From: Centrapalus pauciflorus
Lineage: Eukaryota; Streptophyta; Magnoliopsida; Asterales; Asteraceae
Direction of reading: 5' to 3'
Length of the DNA: 64,000 nt
Assembly (NCBI GenBank): GCA_020465985.1
Contig: JAANYP010003732.1
Span: forward strand, 169,501 to 233,500
The notes beneath the pieces were generated by a model. It was not told the DNA's origin, made no database searches, and saw nothing but the letters and a program-made list of their open reading frames with translations. Positions 50,138 through 60,798 of the stretch are shown here, one piece after another. Position 1 is the stretch's first letter. Each line of letters begins with the position of its first letter. Position numbers and translations under genes: made by a program.

Positions 50138-50310
50138 ATGGCTGCTGCATATATATGCTCATTCACTTCTGCTTCTGTTCGTTTGCATAAATGAGACGAA
50201 GGAGGATTGGGGATTTAGGGGCTAATTGGCGGATGGGTTCAATTCCATATCCACCGTTCAATTTTACCCTATATCGTCCAAGATTCAACTCTCCAAGCCC
50301 AAGTAACAAT
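50138..50310 (+). pseudogene. Plastid-protein-like first exon, broken and cut by a CACTA element
   Basis: ATG at 50138 opens MAAAYICSFTSASVRLHK, a typical start of a plastid transit peptide, then stops at TGA 50192. A second frame overlaps from ATG 50191 and stays open (RRRIGDLGANWRMGSIPYPP and onward) to the CACTA element at 50311. Beyond the element and one copy of its 3-bp duplication, the same reading frame ends at TAA about 20 bp on, and a GTAATT donor-like site follows near 51330. So the exon carries a frame break, a stop and an insertion. The upstream 49990-50130 segment looks like a leader. No downstream exons were recognised; the family is unknown. Confidence 0.4.
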
Positions 50311-50584
50311 CACTACTACAAAAAGAATAATGGACCCCGGTCAAAAATGATAATAAACCCCGGTTGTAGCACCGGGGTTGATAAGGGGGGAGGTCGATTC
50401 CGAATGTAAAGGACCCCGGTCGTTCAACCGGGGTATATATGTATATATAGACCCCTGTTTCATTCAAAATAACCGGGGTTCCAAGGCTTATATGGAACTA
50501 AAAAATACAAATAGACCCTGGTTGTTTTGTAAGGAACCGGGTTTCAAATGTTTTTTTATTTTAATTTTTTTAACAATTTCCGGC

Positions 50585-50585
50585 A

Positions 50586-50626
<41 letters not shown>

Positions 50627-50740
50627 GCAGAACTCACACACCCATCTATTGTCCACAATGGGACTCGAACCCACAACCTTGGGGTCCCCTCTAACACATT
50701 GATACCACTAGGCCAAAGACCTTTTCTAATGAATTGATTA
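50585..50740 (-). mobile_element. tRNA-derived SINE-like unit inside the CACTA element
   Basis: On the minus strand, an A box TGGCCTAGTGG (50705-50715) and a B box GGTTCGAGTCC (50661-50671) have tRNA-like spacing, with GTGGG before the B box. The unit ends in a TA run (about 50589-50621). It differs from the three SINE copies at 29010, 35312 and 48117, which lack this A box. Target duplication not found. Confidence 0.6.
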
Positions 50741-50767
50741 AGACAATAAGGTATAAATGTTTTACTT

Positions 50768-51187
50768 AAAGTAAAGGACCCCGGTCATTTTGTTAAACAA
50801 CCGGGTAAATGTTGGATTATACACCCCGGTTTTTTTAAAACCAACCGGGGTGTATAGGCAAAAGTAAAGGACCCCGGTCATTTTGTTAAACAACCGGGTA
50901 AATGATGGATTATGCACCCCGGTTTTTTTAAAAACAACCGGGGTGTATAAGAAAAAGTAAAGGACCCCGGTCATTTTGTTAAACAACCGGGTAAATGTTG
51001 GATTATCTACCCCGGTTTTTATAAAAACAACCGGGGTGTATAAGAAAAAGTAAAGGACCCCGGTCATTTTGTTAAAAAACCGGATAAATGTTGGATTATA
51101 TACCCCGGTTTTTATAAAAACAACCAGGGTGTATAAGAAAAAGTAAAGGACCCCGGTTACCTTGTTAAACAACCGGGGTGTATTAGC
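50768..51187. repeat. Tandem array of 93-bp units, 4.5 copies, within the CACTA element
   Basis: AAAGTAAAGG begins each unit at 50768, 50861, 50954, 51047 and 51140, exactly 93 bp apart; the fifth is partial. Each full unit contains two hairpin-forming pairs of the ACCCCGGT...ACCGGG(G)T kind. Because 93 is divisible by three, the minus strand shows a repetitive 148-codon frame (50762-51208) that is not a gene. Confidence 0.93.
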
Positions 51188-51288
51188 TAACACCCTAACG
51201 AACTTCAAAAGAACCCTGTTTTTTTAGTTGTTTTTCTATCAATCGGGGTGAATATGGGGGGTCCATTATGCTTTTTGTAGTAGTGAAT

Positions 51289-52212
51289 GAATCGGCTCAA
51301 GCCCAATAAATGAATGCCCAATACACAGGTAATTTTAAATATTTGTTAAATATGTAACAAACTATTTGGTTTTTGTATATTTTTTAGATTTTTTAACAAA
51401 TTTTATTTTATATGAAAAATTTATAAAAACTAACGAGTACACATCGAACTTTAAAAAATCTTCGTGTGAAAATTTTCGACTACATTGCATGTAAATTTAA
51501 AAATCACATGTACACATTGTCACATTGACTCCGCCCCTGCAAGGGGTTCAAATGGAGGAATATTTTAGATTTCAACCTTTAGTCATTAAGAGAAATATTC
51601 GAGTATAGAGGTCATTAGGGAATGCGGAAGAACCTTGTAGATCGATGGATTGCAATGATAAGTGTTACCAGTTATTTTATTTGGCATAGGAGAAACAAAT
51701 TTGTATTTTTATCTACGTTTCTAAAAAAAAACTATATTTCAATACAAAAAAAAAAAAAATAAATCGTATTCTTTTTAAATACATCTCTTTCTAAAAGTGG
51801 TAAAACCATCTTTTGTCTTTATCCCAACTTTAAACTTATAATTAAAGGTTTGCATAACACTCATTATCTTTAAACTAATATTATTGTGTCTCGTTCATTT
51901 TTTATCTACATCACATTTCATTAATTATACCCATTTTTAAGAGTGGTAAAACCTATATGAGGCTTGGTGAGTTGGTGGTTATGAATTTACATGTAACAGC
52001 TTTTAACTTTTAACTTATATTTATTGTTTAATTATAACTTTAAACTTACATAAAATCATGTGTAAACATAAATATAACATTGTAACAAGTATTTTACCTA
52101 TGTTTTAACATAATTTTTTTTTTTCACAATAATGCATTATCTGTGTATGCATTAATTTTTATTAAAAAGAATATCTTATGCACTACACTGATATTATACT
52201 AGTTTACTGTGT
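51289..52212. other. AT-rich intergenic sequence with hAT right end
   Basis: A right terminus CTCCGCCCCTG near 51530 resembles the hAT element at 1178; its partner end is not visible. Nothing else recognised. Confidence 0.35.
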
Positions 52213-52220
52213 GTTTTTTT

Positions 52221-52502
52221 CAGGGCCGACCATGAGCAAGGTTAAAACGGGCAGCCGCCCATGGCCCATCAATCATAGCGGCTCATTTTCAAAAAATTTA
52301 TTATATATACTTATGTCTATTAACAGTTAAACAAGGTTATTGACTTGCCAAAAATTTTAGTTTAGATTATATAATTATAAGTTTTTTGTTTTTTATTTAT
52401 CATTTTTACTTGAATTTTGTTTATTTTGAAAATACATATATATTTATAAGGCTCCTTTTTAAATTTTTGCCCAAGACCTCGAAAATGATCGAACCGGCCC
52501 TG
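52221..52502. mobile_element. hAT-like MITE, 282 bp
   Basis: Left CAGGGCCGACC and right complement CAGGGCCGGTTC. Eight T-rich bases flank each side (GTTTTTTT and TTTTTTTT), which fits but cannot prove an 8-bp duplication. A possible left end of a sister element (CAGGACCGGTCTTGAG) is at 52816. Confidence 0.6.
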
Positions 52503-53694
52503 TTTTTTTTACGTGACTTTAGTTTGCATCTTGCAAATTATAGTCATACTTTTGTTCGTTGATGATTCAATTGTATTGTTAATTAGTTTTTATTTTGAAT
52601 AAAAGTTTTGGTTGTATTCCAAAAAAAATTAAGTTTATATTTGAAATACGATAATAGCTACAGTCGTGACAACTAACAACTAACAACCCCACGACCGTCC
52701 CATTCATAAAGTGTTTGCAATGACAACAACCATACATTATGACGATTTTATTATTCATAATGTTGTTTGTTTCTCAAAAATTTGAAAAAATGACTTTCGT
52801 TTCAATGCATACATCAGGACCGGTCTTGAGTATTTTCATGTACAAAGTCAGATAAAAGAAAATGTCTTTTTAAAAAAGCAACATACATTTTCTAATGAAT
52901 TTGACCAAGATAGAAAATAATGTTTTTTAACAATAAAATATACTATTTTTAAAGGGTTTTTTCTCATTTATTAGGTTGAAAGTTAAAAAAAAATACATAT
53001 GTAAACCTAATATATTACTTAACGGACTGAATAATAGTCCCTTCTTGATATAGAATTTTCATAACTAAAAAAACCTAAGACATATATAACCGTTGTTTTC
53101 AATAAGAATATATATTAAAAACAAAGTTCACCTTTTGTTTTCAACAAGTTATTAAACATTCGCGCGTTGCTGCAGAGTCTAAAATATTAATTATAAATAT
53201 AAATATATAAATATATATATATTCAAACAATTCAAACAACGAAACACAACTGAACCAGGATCGAAGTGTGAAATTCGAAATCTGATATAATTGGGTTTCT
53301 AGATTTTGCAATGCTAAAATTACAAATAATGACTTATTAAAATTGGATCGAAACCAGAATTAATTAATTAATTATTCATAACTATAATTTGAAAAATAGA
53401 TATTGATTTGGTTTTATCGTCAATTTAAATTGTTAAGTTTAAGATCAAATCAAATATATTTGTAACGGTAATGTCTCTAATACATCATTAGGGTTTGTCA
53501 ACATTATAATAGTATTGTTCAATGTTATACATGATCATATTGAATAAAAAAAAATCTACATATTAAATAGTTACATTTTAATTATAAAACAATTTCATTA
53601 GAATTTTGTATTATGCATTTAAATAATAAATTCACTTTCATACAATTAAACATAACATAATAGTTTCAAAAGACAACTCCAAACATAAGTATAA
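52503..53694. other. AT-rich intergenic sequence
   Basis: Apart from the possible element end at 52816, I see only AT-rich DNA and short TA runs. Confidence 0.35.
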
Positions 53695-53721
53695 CTAGTG
53701 TAATACCCGTGCGGTGCACAG
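53695..53721 (-). mobile_element. Helitron 3' terminus, minus strand
   Basis: Read on the minus strand, CCTGTGCACCGCACGGG can fold into a 7-bp stem with a 3-base loop, then TATTACACTAG ends the element and T follows. The hairpin about 11 bases before CTRR, and the next T, are the Helitron signature. The element body must extend to higher coordinates, under the exon-like fragments. Its 5' TC end was not found. Confidence 0.65.
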
Positions 53722-55221
53722 GATTATATTTTATCGATAGCCAAGTTGTATGAATTAATATGTAATGTTTATTTATTTTTTATTGAAGTAACCATTAAAA
53801 AGTTTGTAAACGTTACAAAACCCTTTAACCGGTCATGTTTTATCGATTTAACCTTAGACAAATTTAATTATAAACATATGAAAATATAATCTACATAGTT
53901 CCATTTGATATAAATATATAAGACATATATTGTGCACCAAGAATATAGTTTTTTAATATATCATCTTCTAGGAACAACCAACTCACTTTATAGTTCAAAA
54001 ACAACCCTTCTGTGGCCCCAAAACAATAGGCAGCAAAAGAGCTGCAGTTACATATATCAAGGCTCTTTTATGTAGAAAATCCAGAAAGGAAAACACATAC
54101 AAAAAACTTGATCCATTAACCATGATCAAGTCTCAAATTCACAGACCCAAAACAATTTGGTTATCCTATTAACCATAAATCATGCTCAATATCAAATACA
54201 ATGTAAATTATAAGACCATGTTGCGGCCATTCCAATGATCAAATATGGACTGACAAATGGCTTTGCATCAAGTAAAATGCAATGCAATACGCAAAAATTG
54301 GAGTTTTTCAAGCTTTGCATAAAATTCAAAAGGATTCAACATATGAAAGACGAAATCTGAGTTGATGATTGACCCTTTACAAATCATATTAAGCATTGGA
54401 AGTACGAGGGCTCCAAAATTGTGAATCATCACTTTAAAGGAGCACATGTAAGCGACCAGTATGACAAAGAAAAGTTAATGTCAACTGAATTTATGTATGA
54501 ACAATAAAACTATGAACTTGGTATCAAATTAAAAGAACCTGATCAAACATAGAAGCTTGGCTAGGCCTTCCTTGTTTTAATCAACTTTTGCACTACGAAA
54601 GGTCACCTACACTCAAAGTTTGACATTTGAGTGTTTCATTTCATGTATCTGGTTCCAATGAAAATGGAACAATCTAAATGGAACTTAGCACACGTAGCTA
54701 CACAACTACTTTGTTGTGAGATTGTCATCTTGTATGACTAAGATCATTTCACTTAAATATATTTCAGATAATTTTACATTGATGTTCTAGTAATGATTAG
54801 TGTCGTTCTTGAGCATGGTACAAATGAGTTCCACATTCTGTTAGTGTAGGTGCTAGCTCGGTCTATATGTTCAATATTTGTTTAATTATTTAAATCAAAT
54901 CACCTTTTTCAGTTAACCCAAGTTTAATTATGAAATATTATGATTATAACCATTTGGATAAAAAATAAGACATCATAACGAACCTTAAACTCGTTATCAA
55001 GCAAAATGGAGTTGAGTTTCCGCTTCAATTTCTTATAATAAAGCTACAAGAAGTTCAGATACAAACTTCCCTACAACGCTTTCAAAATTTTTAAGAAACA
55101 CAGATCTAGCTAGTGTCTGTCTGGTTAGAAGATTTAGTTTTATACATGTACATGATAAAATCCAAAAAAATCATGAACATAAACCAAAATCAAAGAAACT
55201 GAAAAGGGTTTGAAAAGTTAC
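53722..55221. other. Possible Helitron interior, no clear gene
   Basis: AT-rich sequence. The minus strand near 53970-54050 has a short uninterrupted frame (CSSFAAYCFGATEGLFLNYK) without known relatives. Confidence 0.25.
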
Positions 55222-58200
55222 CATAAAAGAGATGTTATGACGACGAAGTGCATAAAGGAAAATACCACTCTTCATCATACATCTTCTTCGTGTCTCTCGT
55301 ACATCTATGATTTCTCTTATGTCACTTCACAATAAATTGTGAAAAACCAAAGCCAACCCATCTGCCCCAAAAATATATGTTTTTGTTACAAGTATACCAA
55401 CAATTAAAGAGACATCATGATAAAAATTGATGCACTGCGTATAAAATTCAATTAGGAACTCAAGTGATCACATGGTTTTCGTTCTTTGTCACTAATGATA
55501 TCTTCAGTGTCTTCCTGTATCAATGTCTTCATTTGAGAATCTAGAAATTAGCATTTGTTATTCATTTTAGAAAAGAAAAAAAATCAAAGATGAGTAAAAA
55601 AAGCGCATCACATTTCGTTTTATTATACACAACATGTAGAAACAATAAAATAGACCATTGCCAATGACTATAAACATGAGTGAAAGGGGAATGATTGGAT
55701 TTAGAAAGACAATCACAGGTGGTTAGTAAATGATTCGGGATCCATTTAATGCAATAATGCTAGTAAAGCTTGCTTTGAAACAAATAAGTTAGACTGAATG
55801 TGATTATAAGTTGGTTGGTCCAACAGTCCATGTTAAACTCCTCCAATACTTACTGGCGGGTGGCAACAAATAACTATTTAATAAGAATGCATAGAATGTG
55901 GTAACTCTTGTGTTTATGTGATTTGCCAACAACAAAACATACATAAGTGACATAATATCCCCCCCACACCCCAACATGAGAAATTGTAAAGTTGCTCAAA
56001 AGGGATTGTAGATTGTTTATGTACTTTGATGGTACTAATTTACTAAATTGGATGCACGCATCTCTTATTCACAACATTCATGGCTTTGATGTATAGAAAG
56101 ATTATACCATGAGCTTGGAATTATCCAGATTTTATTTCCCCAGAAGTTGAGTAATTTACATGGATGCGACAATCTTGGTAGCTCAACTTTGTAAATCACA
56201 TTTACGTGGTAAATCTGTCCATGATAGAAAGTTGACACAACAACTAAATATAAGTGATGCATGTTATTATGACATGTAAAACTCGTGTGGTGCTCGGGCC
56301 TCTTATCTTTTTAGTATGACAAATGAAACATATGTATAAAGTAGTTTTGAAAATTCATATAAGACGGATGCTTCAGAAATCAAACAATTTACATGGATGC
56401 AACCTCTTTCATAGATAAACTTTCTAAATCAAATTTACCAAGTAAATGTGCCCATGAGGCAATCAACAAATGACTACCATGAATCAGAAAACCCAAAAAT
56501 ATTTAAATAATTTTACAAAGCACATACCATGGATAATCACGTACTGCGACAATTGAAGTTGTCCCTAACGGAGAGCTGTCGATCCCGTAGTTTTCATATG
56601 TAGCCCAGTAGTAGTATGAACAACTTAAATTGGAGAAACTGCAGTAAACAATTTATATAAACATAAGAACGAACTTGTCAAACCATCTACGCATTAGAAT
56701 AGGAGTATATGTAGAAGAAGGCAGGCTGGCAGGGAAGTGGAAAATAAGACCAACGCTTAAAATGAATGAATATGAAGGTGATAAAGTTTTTGATCTTCAT
56801 GTCAATTGAATCCCTGAGAAGAGAAACCCATGGTCTGTTTTTCCATCTCCAATGATCAGCATCAAATAATAAGAATGAAGGACGAAGAAATAATTAATCT
56901 AGCATGCATTGACATATTGCTCGGGACTTTTCTGTGTTACTTAATAAATATGAATACTATACAAAACATTAGCAAATAAACTGGAAACTAATTGCTCATT
57001 AATCAAGCAGATTTATACAGACAAATAAAAAGAATTTTGCATCTGACAGAATTGAGCCAAAGTAGAATTAAATCGGCAGAGATAAAGACAGAATTAATCT
57101 TAAATATGCGTATAGAGGAAGAGAATTTACTTACAGAGAAGAACAATTTTGATCCACTCGAGTACTCCATGATTTCCTCCTTTTTAGCCATGTACACATG
57201 ATCTCCTTTTATCCATGTTGCTAAATAATACCCTGTAAAGTACTGTAATAGTCATTCATTGATTGGGATTCCTTTCTGTATCCGAGGTGGGCTCTTTCAC
57301 CAGCCACTCTTAAAGTTACGCGAGTGAAATGACATTTTTTAAATGCTATATTCACGTTTTAAATATGTATCCAAAGATCATAACAATTTTAAACTACTTT
57401 TTTTTGTCATAAATTTAATATCATACTCCCTCCGTCCAATTTAAATGTCCTTATTTCTATTTTAAGTTGTCCCATAATAAATGTCCACTTCCAAAAATGA
57501 ATTATAATAATGTATTAAATTATTCCAATATAACCTTATGTTTATAATGTAGTTATCTTTTTCAAAAATTGATTAAATAAATAATGGTAAGGTTGTCATT
57601 TAAGTATAAAGTAGAACAATAATTACCCACTTTTCTTAAATTGTATGTTTTTGTCCAATGGACATTTAAAATGGAACGGAGGGAGTAATAAACAACATAA
57701 CTAATATAATAAAATCGTATATATTTTAACGGAAAAGCAAATTACCCATGACTCTGTTGTCGAACTCCAATATAAGCAGCCAGACTGCCATATGAATAAA
57801 TGCAATTCCTTAGCATAAGATTAGAAAGCCACCACTTAAAATAATCACAACAACCAACTTTCAGTTTTTTAGACACAAAACAAAGGCATGAGCTATAATA
57901 TGATATAAAAGACATGAACTAATGAACACTAGCAAGAACTAATCAATTATAATGAAAAGCTAGAAGTGAGAGAGTTACAACATGTGTGTCATTTGTTAGT
58001 GCACGTATATGAATGTTAAAGACCATTGATGTCAAGTGCAAAAACAATTAATAATTTGCATATACGAATTTGATAGAATCTATGTTGCATATATGAATTT
58101 GAATAGAATCTATGTTGTATTTTTTCAGGTTGACACTAGGAATGCCACATAATATGCAGCTTTTATAATAAATCATATGCCACATTCCTAAATGCTATAA

Positions 58201-60740
58201 AAAAAAAAAAAGAATTGTCATCAAAAAGAAAGAATTGAATACTCGAGCTCATAAATTTACCATCCTAAAATGTGTTAAACATGTTTTAACTTTCTGTGTC
58301 CGGGAGAAGGTTCACTTGTGTGTCTGTAAATACTAAATAGCCCTGAAAGATTAGAGATCGGACAAACACCTTTGGTGATTTCACCTAACCATCAGTCCCA
58401 AACCTCTCATTAAGAGAGTTTGAATTTTACGAAACCAGATGTGAAAATTAGGAACCTTAAACAAATATAAAATGTACATAACAATGGTTAGAGAACATAT
58501 ATTCAAGAAACCCCCTAAAACATATGTATGTAAAACCTATAGTTATTACAAGAAAATTCAAATAAATGTCATAAAACACAAAATTGATCTGAAACACAAA
58601 AAAAATGAACCTCAGATGGAATTAGCGTTTACTTATTTACCAAGATTCTTAACTCTGTTTTAGGTAACCGTTGTTTCTCAAGCATTATTTAGATTTGGGT
58701 GGCATCAAAATATCAATCATGTCTTAAAAATCCTAGAAATGAAGTTTTTAACAAAATCAATCTAAAGTTCATATTACAAATAACCAATTTGTAAGAACCC
58801 AAACTAATAGGTCCAGCGGATTGAAATACAGAAGTTTTCATGTATATATATCAATTGCGAAAATTGAAGAACTTTCCACTTGGAAACTGGAAAGTGATAA
58901 GAATAATTACCAGGCATGGCGAGTGAGGAGTGTCTAAGCACAAAAAGTTTCTCCCTCATCCAGTCACAACTCCATCATCAAAACCCATGGAGAAACCTTA
59001 TCTCATTCATGTGTAATATAAAGAGGAATTTAGACAACAAAACCTTTGAAAATTATACTTACATTATGAGAATGAGATGTCATTAGTGTTAATTAGGATA
59101 ACGAAGACTGGAACAGGTGAAGAAGCAGAAGCTTAATACCTCAAAGGGTACTTTAGCTAACACGTTCAAGAAAATCTTTCTTTTTTGCTTATAGTGATGA
59201 ATAACAGACGGAAGTGACCCCAAGAGTAGCTAGGCAACCATTAATTTCAACACAATCATGATCTGCTAATAATAATTACATACATCATATAAGAAACCAC
59301 TATGAATCAAATTGTTAGATAGAAGAATTCAAAGAACTTAGAAAAAATTGATGGAGAAGGTGAGATTCACTAACTTTAGCGATCATGCATTGTACATTGA
59401 TATGTTCGCCCTTTCAGTTGTTTGTCTTTCTCCAATTCCTAAGATGCAATTCACATTTGAAGACAAAAATGAGAAAACAAATAATAAAAAACTGAACATG
59501 TTTTGTTGTGATTTTGTGAACAGAAAAACCAAATTGAATAACTTTAGGACCGAAAGATTGGTGTAATCCCATACTTCTCTTCTAGCCACATTTTAGATTG
59601 GTACCTTCATGGTTGATGAAATTAATTCCTTTAACTTTAGAAGCATGCATTTTCGAAGAAACTCTATTAGGTAAAGAAAAACATAAGATATAATAAGTCC
59701 AATAAATAGTATTATTAAAGAAAAATTTATCTATAATATTGTTTTCTGTTGTATTTAATATTTAACAATTAAGCATGCATGTTTCACCATAAGTATACAT
59801 ATTCAAAAATTTTCCATCGCTCTAGTTAAAATTCAAGAAATATAAAGGCAAAGAATTGATGACCCTACTACCCCCTTGGAAATGATGGTTGTCATACCTG
59901 GTTGGACTTTTTGCTTTGTAAACTCCCTTGCATCATAATCCAGAATGGAATAGCAAATCTAACTATTATACCATGTGGAAGTGTAAAAGAAAATGCATGA
60001 AAACCAAACTGGAACCAGAAATAGAATATATAGATTACAATGAACTTAAATGAATCTCCATCAAATTTATTGTTACAAGCTGAATCTTACCAATAGTAAT
60101 TAAACAAAATAATACATTACACTATAAATGGAATATAAAAACCAATAGTAAGCTTTCAAATATGAACTACTGTACCAAAAACAGATATGCTCATTTGTAG
60201 ATATTGAAATCAAATGTTCTACTACGTGAAAACCGATTCTCAAGCAAATACAAATATGAACTACTGTACCAAAAACATTATCCAATTAAAACAAACTTTT
60301 GTCTAAATTCGTAGGCTTTTGAATTTGAGATATTAATACGGAAAGGAACATGCAAGAGTTTGTTGTTGCATTCATGATGTTAAGTTTGATAGTGTTGGTA
60401 ATCTTTAAAAGGCCGGAAAAAAGAGATTTTATAGGATTTTTTTAGGCTTCACATAGTTACCTCAAAGCTACTTCAACCACAAATATTAGAGCCCTGGGTA
60501 TCAACTTCTATTCCTCAACACATAAACAATAAAGCTTTTGGTACAAGATCAATTCAAACCAAAAAGTTAAGAAATCCATGGTACATGAATCAACTCTTCA
60601 TGTACATAAATCAATTTCAAAATAAAATTGAAGAAATTGAATAGACTAAGAATTATCGGACAAGGAATACCGTGAGTGAAGCGCGTATACACGAAAAATC
60701 CCTCTTTCGTCGTCCTGCTCCCTCCATCCCATGACTTCAA
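55222..60740 (-). pseudogene. Series of exon-like fragments on the minus strand, gene unknown
   Basis: At least five short blocks end in good donor sites on the minus strand: about 60740-60671, 59958-59898, about 58975-58911, 57232-57135 and 56638-56528, plus one ending at 55222. The best are 57232-57135 (GYYLATWIKGDHVYMAKKEE...) after a CAG acceptor and before GTAAGT, and 56638-56528 (WATYENYGIDSSPLGTTSIV...). The 58911 and 57232 blocks join in phase to give ...LAMPGYYLATW. However, the 57135/56638 join gives an early stop in phase, and other blocks do not connect. Some blocks resemble each other, as if exons were duplicated. It may be a decayed gene, a non-coding RNA, or fragments captured by the Helitron ending at 53695. 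Confidence 0.3.
57426..57685. mobile_element. Stowaway MITE (Tc1/mariner), 260 bp
   Basis: Left CTCCCTCCGTCC and right complement CTCCCTCCGTTCC are the Stowaway consensus termini. TA is duplicated at 57424-57425 and 57686-57687. Two TCCCATAATAAATGTCC-like words lie inside. Non-coding. Confidence 0.93.
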
Positions 60741-60798
60741 CGACAATGGGTTATATAATGTAACAAACCAGCTTTTGATCAGTTATGTAATAATGGAT

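Larger units (their letters stand above)
50311..51285. mobile_element. Non-autonomous CACTA transposon, 975 bp
   Basis: Both ends begin CACTACTACAAAAAG and continue as inverted repeats for about 28 bp with one mismatch. AAT is duplicated on both sides (50308-50310 and 51286-51288), the 3-bp length of CACTA (EnSpm) elements. The subterminal regions are full of ACCCCGGT and ACCGGGGT words, expected for transposase binding in this superfamily. It contains a SINE-like insert and a 93-bp tandem array. No transposase frame. Confidence 0.92.

Noticed and set aside
50768..51187. CRISPR-like regular repeats
   Set aside because: The units are contiguous 93-bp tandems without unique spacers, in a plant transposon.
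50762..51208. 148-codon minus-strand frame with a repeating 31-residue pattern
   Set aside because: It exists because the 93-bp DNA repeat is divisible by three; no sign of selection on protein, and it lies in a CACTA element.
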